A stretch of DNA of 56,520 bases from an uncultured Clostridia bacterium (lineage in GTDB: Bacteria > Bacillota > Clostridia > Lachnospirales > Lachnospiraceae): contig CANDNA010000022.1 of assembly GCA_947385955.1 (NCBI GenBank), forward strand, positions 1-56,520. The letters are read 5' to 3'. Position numbers and translations under genes: made by a program. This document shows positions 16,844 to 25,342 of the stretch, in pieces (the first letter of the stretch is position 1; each line of letters begins with the position of its first letter). Below the pieces are notes generated by a model. The model was not told the DNA's origin and searched no databases. It was given only the letters and a program-made list of their open reading frames with translations.

Positions 16844-17120
16844 AAGTCCCGGAATACAGTGTTGTTGTATTCCGGGACGGGATTTTCTTTGACCCGCGGT
16901 ACCACCCGCTTTGATAAGACGACATTTCTATCAAAATGTGGAACCGCCTTACCCTCTCTTGACACTTAACGCGTGCTACGTATGCCCCTACTGTATCGGT
17001 TCAGGGCATCTGCTCCGGAGTGTTCCCTTTGTTATTTCCCACAAGCGGCGCTCTCAGTCGGTGACGCTGCATTCCTGTCGTTTTCCGTAACAAGAGTCTC
17101 CTTCATCGCATTTTGCTTTG
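16839..17120 (-). promoter_or_regulatory. T-box riboswitch (tRNA(Asn), possibly also tRNA(Glu)) controlling aspS-gatCAB
   Basis: On the minus strand the T-box core GGGTGGTACCGCGG (complement of 16894-16908) is followed by a strong terminator: GTCCCGGAATACA pairs with TGTATTCCGGGAC (16846-16858 / 16866-16878), then a run of seven T. Stem I can be drawn from GGAG...TTGTTA pairing with TAACAA...CTCC. Its specifier bulge holds GGGAACAC, so GAA (Glu) and AAC (Asn) overlap at 17022-17025. A T-box with overlapping Asn/Glu codons on the same operon was described in Clostridium acetobutylicum. Uncharged tRNA should favour antitermination and raise Asn-tRNA synthesis. Confidence 0.9.
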
Positions 17121-17124
17121 TCTG

Positions 17125-20046
17125 TTATACTAGCACAGGATTTTCGGAATTGCAAGATGCTATTTCAATTTCTTTCCCGATCTTTCGCAGTTCCACGCCG
17201 TACAGGGTGCGTATCATGATCTTTTCTTTGCGATGGAATATTACAAATCCGCGGGCAAAGCGTATTTTGTAATCCCTGTCCTCTCCTTTTTTCATCAGGT
17301 GGATCAGATTGACCTGTTTGTATTCTTTTTTCCGGAGGATGGCACATCTTCCGATTTTATGGTAGGTCCCGTTCTCATCTTTTTTGTAAACTTTCACATG
17401 CTCGAATATCAGGCAAAACAGGAGCCATACCAGCCCGCACAGTACCACTGCCATCCAGACGGAATAGAGTGCCGCTTTTTTCCAGTTGATATCCGGTTTC
17501 GCAGGGGATTTCCGTTCCAGGGTTTCCGGCATGGGCAATTCTTCACCCGGTTCCTGTTTTTCGGGAAGTTTTGTTTTCACAGCATGGGGGATCTTCTCTA
17601 TTTCTGTTTCCACCGGTTCGGCAGGCTGTTCCAACAGCCGGATGATCTGCTGCTTCGTGTTTCCTTCTTCCGGATTCTGCCTGACAGGTTCCGGGACGGT
17701 TCCGATTTCCTCATAAGCGGGTGTCTCTGTGAGTATCCCGGCCGTTTCCGGTTCTCCGGCAGGGATTGCGATTGCGGGAAGTTGTATCTGCCCTCTGCCC
17801 CCGCTGTCTTTGCCCTTTTCTCCACTTTGGGTCTGCTCTGCCTTTTTTTCCGGCTCCCGGATGTCATACATAAATGTAAATGTCTCCTTTCTGATATTGC
17901 CCAAACGGTCTTTTACCCAGATCTGACTGGGGCCCTCCTTTTCGATCACCACAACAGGAGAACTGACAAAGGTAGTACCGTCTGTGGAAAAGGCTTCTTC
18001 TGCCAGTCCGCTTCCCTGCGTGCCGTCAGGCTGCAGATCCTCCGCTTCCAGGATGACCTGCATGCTTCCGCCGTACCATTTATCGGGTTTCCTGCAGGTT
18101 ACTTTCGGTGGGGTACGGTCAATATTTTTTACATGGCAGCGAAGTTCTGTCACATTACCTGCCTGATCTCTGACTTTACACAGATAGGTTCCGTTTTCCG
18201 ATATGGCCCGGGTATGATTCTCTTTCCAGAGTTCCGCAATGCTGTCTGTTTCATCGTCCCGCAGAGCAAACTTGCTTTCCTCCTGTTCGCTTTTTTCTTC
18301 CTGAGATTCCTCCTGCTGCTCCGGCTCTTCTGTTTCCCATCGGGCAGCGCCTGCGGTATCCAGCCTACCCCAGAGATATGGCCTGCTGTCCAATCCGGAT
18401 TTGGTATATTGCTGTGTCGCCTCCGCATCGTCTCCTGTCACACGAAGTACCACGCCGGAGGCCGTCCACTGTGTGGTATCCGGTTCAAGCGATACTCTGG
18501 GAGGAAGTTTGTCAATATTGGAGATTTTTGCCGACTCTTCTGTCACCGTTCCGTAAATGTCCCGTATCCGGCAGGTATAAGCGCCATTCTGCGTGACAGT
18601 ACGGGAAAACGTATCGGTCCAGACATCATTCCCGGCCTCATCCTTTTCCCAGGCAACACACAATTCCGGCAGCCCTTCTCCTTCGCTTTCCAGCTCCGCA
18701 GACAGTATCACATCCTGATTGACCGGCCCTGCCGGCTCTGCCCGCAGGACAAAGGATACGGCAGCCCTGCACAGCGTGACGGTCACTCTGCCGCTGCCTG
18801 CATTGACATTGCTTTCTGTCTGTAATGTCTTTTCCCGCTCCCACTGAATCTGAGCAGTATCCCAGAGCCCCGTACTGCCGCCGCCTGCGCTGGCCTCTGT
18901 TTTTTTACCGGGCCGTCCACAGGTACTCATAAGCGTATAACCACCGTCACCGCCCCGTGCCGACAGGATCCTGTTTCCACCGATTTCCACACTGCTGCTG
19001 CCGCCGCTGCCACCGGTTCCTGCCCATGCACAGTGGGCAGGGCCGCCATATTCATTTACGCAGCCTCCCCAGTGGTCCGTATATATGCCTGCCCGGCCGT
19101 CAGGATAACCGCCCGTACCCCCAAATCCGTCATACATATCGTTTGCCTGACCGTTGCCGCCCATGCCGCCGGCCCGGATTTGCAGACACATTCCCTTCTG
19201 CAAAAACACCTGTGATAAAATCCGGTCTCCCTTCGTTGGCGCATAGAGCTGTATGGCTTCCGCCCCCTGGCCGTACTGATTGCTCCGGCCTGCGCTGCCG
19301 TTTGCCGTACCGCCTCCGGCTCCCTCACATGCGATCTCATAAATCCCCGATACGGGAACCGTCCATTCCACTGTACCACCGGTATATTCATAGCGATTGA
19401 CCTGTCCGGCTCCGGGAGCAGAATCAGAAATGCCCAGACTGCTTCTGACAAACGGCGAAGCAGACATAGCCGCCCGTACTGCCACAGGCAGAGAAACGTT
19501 CTCTGCCGTTTCGGCCATTTCTTCTCCCGTCTCTGCTTCCCTTTCCGTCTTTTCTTCCCCGACGTCCTCCGTTTCACTTTCTGTTTCCTCTTCCGCTTCG
19601 ATCTCTGCTTCGCTTTCTGTTTCTTCTTCCTCTTCGGTCTCTGCTTCGCTTTCTGTTTCTTCCTCCGCTTCGATCTCTGCTTCGCTTTCTGTTTCTTCTT
19701 CCTCTTCGGCTTCTGCTTCGCTTTCTGTTTCTTCCTCCGCTTCGATCTCTGCTTCGCTTTCTGTTTCTTCTTCCTCTTCGGCCTCCGTTTCGCTTTCTGT
19801 TTCTTCTTCGGCCTCCGTTTCTTTTTCTGATGCCGCTTCCGGCTCTGTTTCATCTTTCGTATCTTCACTCTGCCTGGGTTCTTCAGCCTTTGTTTCTTCT
19901 AAAATCCTGGGTTTTATTTGCTCCGGCAGTTCTGTGACTGCAGCCGTTTCTTTTGCATAAGACATTTCCCCGAAAAAAGGGTGCAAAAAAGAAACTGCCA
20001 AAACAGCAGCGGACAAAAAAACTGCAATTCTGCCTTGATACTTCAT
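17125..20046 (-). CDS. Membrane-anchored surface protein with Glu-rich repeats and glycine-rich domain
   Basis: 973 residues. A signal peptide (about 1-31, ending near SYA-KE) is followed by a Glu/Thr/Ser-rich region (about 45-185) with a 24-residue repeat of the type IEAEEETESEAE. A glycine-rich domain comes next (about 220-410; TVPVSGIYEIACEGAGGG, AGGMGGNG, GTGGSGGSSSVEIGG), resembling the ALK/LTK-type glycine-rich fold. Two or three Ig-like repeats follow (about 435-760; GAYTCRIRDIYGTV, GTYLCKVRDQAGNV), then a proline-rich stretch, one transmembrane helix near 860-884 and a basic cytoplasmic tail of about 85 residues. The start at 20046 has AGGAGG. The cytoplasmic tail is unusual for a surface adhesin and suggests signalling or anchoring. 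No LPXTG was seen. Confidence 0.85.
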   Translation of the reverse strand: MKYQGRIAVFLSAAVLAVSFLHPFFGEMSYAKETAAVTELPEQIKPRILEETKAEEPRQSEDTKDETEPEAASEKETEAEEETESETEAEEEEETESEAEIEAEEETESEAEAEEEEETESEAEIEAEEETESEAETEEEEETESEAEIEAEEETESETEDVGEEKTEREAETGEEMAETAENVSLPVAVRAAMSASPFVRSSLGISDSAPGAGQVNRYEYTGGTVEWTVPVSGIYEIACEGAGGGTANGSAGRSNQYGQGAEAIQLYAPTKGDRILSQVFLQKGMCLQIRAGGMGGNGQANDMYDGFGGTGGYPDGRAGIYTDHWGGCVNEYGGPAHCAWAGTGGSGGSSSVEIGGNRILSARGGDGGYTLMSTCGRPGKKTEASAGGGSTGLWDTAQIQWEREKTLQTESNVNAGSGRVTVTLCRAAVSFVLRAEPAGPVNQDVILSAELESEGEGLPELCVAWEKDEAGNDVWTDTFSRTVTQNGAYTCRIRDIYGTVTEESAKISNIDKLPPRVSLEPDTTQWTASGVVLRVTGDDAEATQQYTKSGLDSRPYLWGRLDTAGAARWETEEPEQQEESQEEKSEQEESKFALRDDETDSIAELWKENHTRAISENGTYLCKVRDQAGNVTELRCHVKNIDRTPPKVTCRKPDKWYGGSMQVILEAEDLQPDGTQGSGLAEEAFSTDGTTFVSSPVVVIEKEGPSQIWVKDRLGNIRKETFTFMYDIREPEKKAEQTQSGEKGKDSGGRGQIQLPAIAIPAGEPETAGILTETPAYEEIGTVPEPVRQNPEEGNTKQQIIRLLEQPAEPVETEIEKIPHAVKTKLPEKQEPGEELPMPETLERKSPAKPDINWKKAALYSVWMAVVLCGLVWLLFCLIFEHVKVYKKDENGTYHKIGRCAILRKKEYKQVNLIHLMKKGEDRDYKIRFARGFVIFHRKEKIMIRTLYGVELRKIGKEIEIASCNSENPVLV
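17127..17155 (-). promoter_or_regulatory. Sigma-A promoter of the aspS operon, inside the end of the surface-protein gene
   Basis: On the minus strand TTGCAA (17150-17155), a 17-base spacer and TAGTAT (17127-17132) are seen. The -10 lies over the last codons and stop (17125-17127) of the upstream gene. The start would be near 17119, just before T-box stem I. Confidence 0.75.
19567..19815 (-). repeat. 72-bp coding tandem repeat (Glu-rich)
   Basis: About three copies with a 72-base period (markers CGATCT at 19599, 19671, 19743) encode the 24-residue Glu-rich units of the surface protein. Such repeats change copy number easily by slippage, so length variation between strains is expected. Confidence 0.85.
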
Positions 20047-20104
20047 AGAATCCTCCTGTTCTGATCATTTTGGATTTGCTGATTCAGTTTCTGATGGTCT
20101 CGTT

Positions 20105-20118
20105 TTTCCCGGGAAAAT
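20105..20118. promoter_or_regulatory. Palindrome upstream of the surface-protein gene
   Basis: TTTTCCCGGGAAAA is a perfect 14-bp palindrome 59 bases before the ATG at 20046. It could be an operator; no convincing sigma-A promoter was found nearby, so the role is open. Confidence 0.3.
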
Positions 20119-20170
20119 TGTGTGAATGAAAATGTGTGTGACAGGAAATAGTTTCCTGATAGAAAAAAAG

Positions 20171-20204
20171 AAAACAGACACCAGACTTTTCGTTATCTGG
20201 TGTC
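20171..20204 (-). terminator. secA-prfB terminator
   Basis: GACACCAGA (20177-20185) and TCTGGTGTC (20196-20204) form the stem; the minus strand continues TGTTTTCTTTTTTT. It lies 58 bases past the prfB stop. Confidence 0.85.
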
Positions 20205-20261
20205 CTGATTATACAATAGCAGCATATGCCTGTAAATATAAAATTTTTAACCTGCTTTGGC

Positions 20262-21390
20262 CTATTCGCCGTTTTGCGTATCTCCGCCTGCATGAATCCA
20301 TTTCAGATATGCATTGATAAACAGATCCAGCGCACCGTCCATCACCGCATCCACATTGGAGCTTTCTGCCGATGTCCTGTGATCTTTCACCATCGTATAG
20401 GGCTGCATCACATAAGACCGGATCTGATTTCCCCATCCGATTTCTTTGACTTCACCCCGGATGCCGGACAGCTTCTGAGCATTCTCCTCCTGTTTCAGCA
20501 GATACAGCTTGGCTTTCAGCATCTGCATGGCTTTGTCCTTGTTCATATGCTGGCTCCGTTCATTCTGGCACTGCACCACGATACCCGTGGGCAGGTGCGT
20601 GATACGGATCGCCGATGAAGTCTTGTTGATGTGCTGTCCGCCTGCGCCGCTGCTTCGATATGTATCGATACGCAGCTCATCGTCATTGATCTCAATGTCC
20701 AGATCTTCTTCGATATCAGGCATCACATCCAGGGAAACAAACGAGGTCTGCCGTTTTCCCTGCGCATTAAACGGAGAAATCCTGACCAGACGATGGACGC
20801 CTTTCTCGGATTTCAGATACCCATAGGCATTCTCGCCGTTGATCTGAAAGGTTACAGACTTGATCCCTGCTTCTTCTCCGTCCAGATAATCCAGCACTTC
20901 TATGCCGTAGCCCTTTTTCTCCGCCCACCTTGTATACATCCGGTAGAGCATACCGGCCCAGTCGCAGCTCTCTGTACCGCCTGCTCCCGCATTCAGCTTC
21001 AGAATGGCATTGTTTTTATCATATTCCCCGGACAGCAGTGTGCTGATACGGATCCCCTCAAATCTGGCAAGGAAACTGTCCAGCTCCTGTCTGGTTTCGG
21101 ATACAAGCTCCGGGTCCTCCATTTCATACCCCATCTCAATCAGGGTTTCTATATCCTCATACTGAGAGGACAGGGCATCGCAGACTTCCACAATATCTTT
21201 TAAATGTTTCAGTTCTTTCATTTTCTGATTGGAGTAGTCGGGATCGTCCCAGAAACCGGGCGCCTCCATTTCCCGCTCCAACTCTTCGATTCGCTTTCCC
21301 TTGTCAGCCAGGTTAAAGTGAATCCCTCACTTCCGCTAATGGCGTTTCATATGCCTGTAATTCTGATTTCATCTGATCCAGTTCTACCAA
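20262..21390 (-). CDS. prfB: Peptide chain release factor 2, with programmed +1 frameshift
   Basis: About 375 residues after frameshifting. Translation starts at TTG 21390 (AGGTGA seven bases upstream) and reads 25 codons ending ...EVRDSL to an in-frame TAA at 21313-21315; the +1 frame then gives NLADKGKRIEELEREM and the rest of RF2. The slip site is CTT TAA C, preceded by GAGGG. The specificity tripeptide SPF (RISPFNAQGKRQ) and the hydrolytic GGQ motif (RSSGAGGQHINKTSS) are intact. RF2 normally controls its own level through slow reading of UGA at this point; here the stop is UAA, which RF1 also reads. The SD overlaps the secA stop, so the genes form one operon. Confidence 0.95.
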
Positions 21391-21400
21391 TTAACGTCAC

Positions 21401-23965
21401 CTACTTTCTGCCGCAGCACTGTTTATATTTTTTCCCGCTTCCGCAGGGACATGGATCATTGGGATATACCTTTGCCGTTTCCCGCTTCACCGGCCCCTTC
21501 TGTACGGAATCGTCTTTATTGGTTCCTGTTACCTTCGCAACCTGCTCTCTTTCCACCTTCTGTTCTACCCGGACATGGAACAGCAGCTTCACCGTATCCT
21601 CCCGGATACTGTCTGTCATACTGTCAAACATTTCATAACCGCTCAGCTTATATTCCACCAGCGGATCTCTCTGTCCATAGGCCTGCAGACCAATTCCCTG
21701 ACGAAGCTGGTCCATATCATCAATATGATCCATCCAGCGTCTGTCGATCACCTTTAACAGGACGACCCGCTCCAGCTCACGGATGGCTTCCGTTTCCGGA
21801 AACTCGGCTTCTTTGCTTTCATACAGCTTTACGGCTTCTTCCTTAAGCTGATGTTTTAAGCTGTTTTTCTTCAGCTTTTCAATACGGCCCCTGTTGATTA
21901 CCCGCAGAGGGATCACCGGAAGGAGCAGCGTATTTAACTCTGTCATATCCCAGTCATCCGGGTCCGTATCGTCCCCGATACACAGATCCACCGTGTTTTC
22001 CACAATATCCGTAATCATCTTATAGATCACATCCCGCATGCTTTCACCGTTCAGTACACGATGACGCTCTGCATAGATGATCTCCCTCTGCTCGTTCATA
22101 ACCTGGTCATATTCCAGCAGATTTTTACGGATACCGAAGTTATTGCTCTCAATCTTTTTCTGCGCTGTCTCTATGGCGCTGGTCAGTGTCTTGTGTTCGA
22201 TCTCCTGATTCTCAGGAATGCCCAGCGCATTGAACATCTTAATCAGACGTTCCGAACCAAACAGCCGCATCAGATCATCCTCCAGGGAAATATAAAATTT
22301 GGACTCGCCCGGATCCCCCTGACGTCCGCTCCGGCCCCGGAGCTGATTGTCAATACGCCTGGACTCATGACGTTCGGTGCCGATGATCTTCAGGCCGCCG
22401 GCCGCCCTGGATTCCTCATCCAGCTTGATATCCGTACCACGGCCCGCCATATTGGTGGCAATGGTAACTGCACCGTGGATTCCCGCATCCGCAACGATCT
22501 CCGCCTCCAGCTCGTGGAACTTGGCGTTCAGCACTTTATGCTCTATCCCTTCTTTTTTCAGCAGACGGCTCAGTTCTTCCGATGCCTCAATGGTAATCGT
22601 ACCTACCAGCACCGGCTGTCCGGCAGCATGCGCTTCCTTAACCGCCTCCACAATGGCATGCAGCTTTTCTTTTCTCGTTTTGTAAACCGCATCCTGCTGA
22701 TCCACACGCTGTATCGGCTTATTGGTGGGAATCTCAATGACATCCATGCCATAAATATCCCGGAACTCTTTTTCTTCGGTCAGCGCCGTACCGGTCATAC
22801 CGCTCTTTTTTTCGAATTTATTAAAAAAGTTCTGGAAAGTAATCGTTGCCAGAGTCTTGCTTTCCCGTTTTACTTTCACATGCTCTTTTGCTTCAATGGC
22901 CTGATGCAGACCGTCCGAATACCGTCTGCCCGGCATAATACGCCCGGTAAATTCATCTACGATCAGAACCTGATCATCCTTTACCACATAGTCCTGATCC
23001 CGGAACATCAGATTATGGGCACGCAGCGCCAGTATGATATTATGCTGAATTTCCAGATTGTCCGGATCGGCCAGATTTTCTATACTGAAAAACTTTTCTA
23101 CTTTGGAAACACCTTCCGCCGTCAGATTAACCACCTTGTCTTTTTCATTGACAATGAAGTCCCCGCTTTCCTCCTGTTCGATTCCCATAATGGCATCAAT
23201 CTTGGAAAGGTCCTCCACATCTGCTCCCCGGGTCATCTGTCTTGCCAGAATATCGCAGGCTTCGTAGAGCTTTGTGGACTTACCGCTCTGGCCCGAAATA
23301 ATCAGCGGTGTACGCGCTTCGTCAATCAGAACAGAGTCTACCTCGTCTATGATGGCATAATGCAGCTCCCGCAGCACCAACTGTTCTTTGTAAATGACCA
23401 TATTGTCACGCAGATAGTCAAAGCCCAGTTCATTGTTGGTCACATAGGTAATGTCGCATCCATAGGCTTCCCGGCGCTCTTCCGGCTTCATGGAATTCAG
23501 CACCACACCCACTTTCAGGCCCAGAAATTCATGAACCTGTCCCATCCACTCCGCATCGCGCTTTGCCAGATAGTCATTGACCGTAACGACATGTACGCCT
23601 CTTCCGCTCAATGCATTCAAATAGGCGGGAAGGGTGGATACCAGCGTCTTACCTTCACCGGTTTTCATCTCTGCGATACGCCCCTGATGCAGAATAATGC
23701 CGCCGATCAACTGTACCTGGAAATGCTCCATGTTCAGGACACGTCTTGCCGCTTCCCGGACAGCCGCATAGGCTTCCGGAAGCAAATCGTCCAGTGTGGC
23801 GCCCTCACCCAGGCGCTTTTTAAACTCCTGCGTCTTTCCCCGCAGTTCCTCATCGGTAAGGGCCTGCATTTTGGGCCGCAGGGCCTCAATTTCCTCCACC
23901 AGCGGCATGATCCGCTTCAGCTCACGCGCACTGTGCGTTCCAAATATTTTCTGTACTATATTCAT
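21401..23965 (-). CDS. secA: Preprotein translocase motor subunit SecA
   Basis: 854 residues, typical length. It is the ATPase that drives unfolded preproteins through SecYEG. Nucleotide-binding domain 1 has [14 protein letters not shown] (Walker A, near 103) and [17 protein letters not shown]; domain 2 has [12 protein letters not shown] and the arginine-finger region [12 protein letters not shown]. The C-terminal zinc tail [16 protein letters not shown] carries the four cysteine ligands and binds SecB-like partners or phospholipid. The start is [17 protein letters not shown] sigma-A promoter lies at 24077-24105. It is followed by prfB after ten bases. Confidence 0.98.
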   Translation of the reverse strand: MNIVQKIFGTHSARELKRIMPLVEEIEALRPKMQALTDEELRGKTQEFKKRLGEGATLDDLLPEAYAAVREAARRVLNMEHFQVQLIGGIILHQGRIAEMKTGEGKTLVSTLPAYLNALSGRGVHVVTVNDYLAKRDAEWMGQVHEFLGLKVGVVLNSMKPEERREAYGCDITYVTNNELGFDYLRDNMVIYKEQLVLRELHYAIIDEVDSVLIDEARTPLIISGQSGKSTKLYEACDILARQMTRGADVEDLSKIDAIMGIEQEESGDFIVNEKDKVVNLTAEGVSKVEKFFSIENLADPDNLEIQHNIILALRAHNLMFRDQDYVVKDDQVLIVDEFTGRIMPGRRYSDGLHQAIEAKEHVKVKRESKTLATITFQNFFNKFEKKSGMTGTALTEEKEFRDIYGMDVIEIPTNKPIQRVDQQDAVYKTRKEKLHAIVEAVKEAHAAGQPVLVGTITIEASEELSRLLKKEGIEHKVLNAKFHELEAEIVADAGIHGAVTIATNMAGRGTDIKLDEESRAAGGLKIIGTERHESRRIDNQLRGRSGRQGDPGESKFYISLEDDLMRLFGSERLIKMFNALGIPENQEIEHKTLTSAIETAQKKIESNNFGIRKNLLEYDQVMNEQREIIYAERHRVLNGESMRDVIYKMITDIVENTVDLCIGDDTDPDDWDMTELNTLLLPVIPLRVINRGRIEKLKKNSLKHQLKEEAVKLYESKEAEFPETEAIRELERVVLLKVIDRRWMDHIDDMDQLRQGIGLQAYGQRDPLVEYKLSGYEMFDSMTDSIREDTVKLLFHVRVEQKVEREQVAKVTGTNKDDSVQKGPVKRETAKVYPNDPCPCGSGKKYKQCCGRK

Positions 23966-24331
23966 ACTGGTCCGGCTCCTGTTATTTTCCTTTCCTTACA
24001 TTCCGTTCCAAAACCTCCGCCTGCAAAAGCCGGACAATGCTCACACTGTCCGTCCACCGCTTTGCTGACCTGCTATATTCTAACAGATTTGTTTGAATAA
24101 TTCAACCTTTTGCACCTCTTTCACCGGATAAACAAATGGTTCTTTTGTTTTATCTGTACAATATATCTTTTCAAATTCTCTGGGTATTTATAAGAATGCG
24201 GCTGTGAATTTATATGCCACGGCCTTTGTATGATGAGAAATCCTTTCCATTTTCAGGAAAATCAGAATTGCTTTATATCTACATTCATTAAACTCTATTT
24301 TTCTGTCTGTACACTGAAAACTTAAATCTAT
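23966..24331. other. Intergenic region with secA promoter
   Basis: 366 bases without a gene. The minus strand carries the secA promoter (24077-24105) and a leader of about 105 bases. The rest (24110-24331) is AT-rich and holds the 3' side of the DUF2335 gene without a convincing terminator. Nothing else was recognised. Confidence 0.5.
24077..24105 (-). promoter_or_regulatory. Sigma-A promoter of secA-prfB
   Basis: On the minus strand TTGAAT (24100-24105), a 17-base spacer and TAGAAT (24077-24082). The start would be near 24070. Confidence 0.7.
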
Positions 24332-24808
24332 TTACTCTCTTGCGTCATCGGCATTATCGTTTTTGCGATTTCTTCTTGTGCTTTTAATGGCCGTTGCCGC
24401 AATGGAAGCAACCCCTGTACTGCCCAGTACAGCGCCTGAGATCACCCCTGCACTTTGTGGATATACAATTGCCATCACAATTGCTGCGACAACACATCCG
24501 GCTCCCAGCGTAAATCCCGACATCACACCTAACAAACTATCCCTTGCCTCGGCTTCTATCATCTTCCTTTCCATCGTCTGCCTGTGCTCGGACTGTTTTT
24601 CAGCCATAGTTAAGATTCTGTCTGCAGCACCTGGTAATATTTTTTCATATCCACTGATTATATTGGGAGGAGGAATCGGTCCTCTGAACTCATACTCCGC
24701 TATGACTTGTGCAACAACCTCCCGAACCTCTTTATCATTCAGTCTGGTCAATTCATCTTCCTGTTCCCCTGTAGTTGCTGCATGCTCTTTGGATTGCATT
24801 TCCAACAT
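24332..24808 (-). CDS. DUF2335 family membrane protein
   Basis: 158 residues from ATG 24808, with AAGGAG eleven bases upstream; a GTG at 24820 would overlap that site. The DUF2335 core is evident: EYEFRGPIPPPNIISGYEKI, LPGAADRILTMAEKQSEHR and a pair of transmembrane helices (about 95-117 and 121-141), then a basic, Asn/Asp-rich tail. Its function is not known to me; proteins of this type occur sporadically with a small partner gene, which is also seen here. It overlaps the partner gene by 56 bases in another frame. Local composition is clearly more AT-rich than the flanking secA and ptb genes, suggesting transfer. Confidence 0.85.
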   Translation of the reverse strand: MLEMQSKEHAATTGEQEDELTRLNDKEVREVVAQVIAEYEFRGPIPPPNIISGYEKILPGAADRILTMAEKQSEHRQTMERKMIEAEARDSLLGVMSGFTLGAGCVVAAIVMAIVYPQSAGVISGAVLGSTGVASIAATAIKSTRRNRKNDNADDARE

Positions 24809-24941
24809 TTTCCCAATCACTCCTTAATGAGAAATAATCTTTTCTGTTTCCATTAGAAATATCAGGCCATTCTTTTACTCCGCTGATATCCAGTGCTCTC
24901 ATAAATCCATTTCTGAAATTTCTTTTTATTCTATGCTTCAT
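24753..24941 (-). CDS. Small basic protein paired with DUF2335
   Basis: 62 residues from ATG 24941 (AGGAGAG eight bases upstream), beginning MKHRIKRNFRNGFMRALDISG and containing LRSDWENVGNAIQRA. The layout (basic N-terminus, GFxRALDISG, then DWxxVGxAI) resembles small proteins I recall upstream of other DUF2335 genes, which supports a real pair. The last codons overlap the DUF2335 start in a different frame, indicating coupled translation. No membrane segment or known domain. Function unknown; a toxin/antitoxin or superinfection-type role would be speculation. Confidence 0.65.
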   Translation of the reverse strand: MKHRIKRNFRNGFMRALDISGVKEWPDISNGNRKDYFSLRSDWENVGNAIQRACSNYRGTGR

Positions 24942-25342
24942 CAGATCACTCTCCTGATTAACAATATATTCTGCAAACATATAGGTACAGTCTCATAACT
25001 GTACTTAATACTATGTCACATTCTCCAGAAGATATTGCATAAAATCGCTTTAAATTGTATTATTTGTTATATTAGACCCATTTTAACATGGTTTCTGTTA
25101 AAAAACAACATTCTGCCATCCCGAATACTGACATTATGACTGCCTTCCGAAATACTTTTCATTCCCCGTATTTCTCCCCATCCGAAGGAACTGCGGCTTG
25201 ACCTTTCCCGGCATAAGTGTTATTATTTTAACGAATATTTCTTCCTATTAATTATGGCTGTGTATCGCTGTATTTTATACTGAACATTTCATATTCAGCT
25301 TATAGGGGAACAAAAAATTAAATTTTATAAGAGGTGTGACAA
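24942..25342. other. AT-rich divergent intergenic region
   Basis: 401 bases without a gene. It holds an inverted repeat GTACAGT-CTCATA-ACTGTAC (24985-25004) upstream of the DUF2335 pair, a weak minus-strand promoter-like pair around it, and the ptb promoter (25198-25226) with a leader of about 110 bases. No other structure was found. Confidence 0.5.
25198..25226 (+). promoter_or_regulatory. Sigma-A promoter of ptb-buk
   Basis: TTGACC (25198-25203), a 17-base spacer and TATTAT (25221-25226). The start would be near 25233; the leader of about 110 bases has no recognised riboswitch. Confidence 0.7.

Noticed and set aside
19397-19960. Ser-rich 187-codon frame on the plus strand
   Set aside because: It is the complement of the Glu-rich repeat of the surface protein; its repeats (SVSSSAS type) follow from GAA/GAG codons read backwards.
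22061-24100. 679-codon open frame on the plus strand
   Set aside because: It lies opposite secA, lacks a ribosome binding site and recognisable domain, and its His/Gln/Phe-rich composition is that of an antisense frame.
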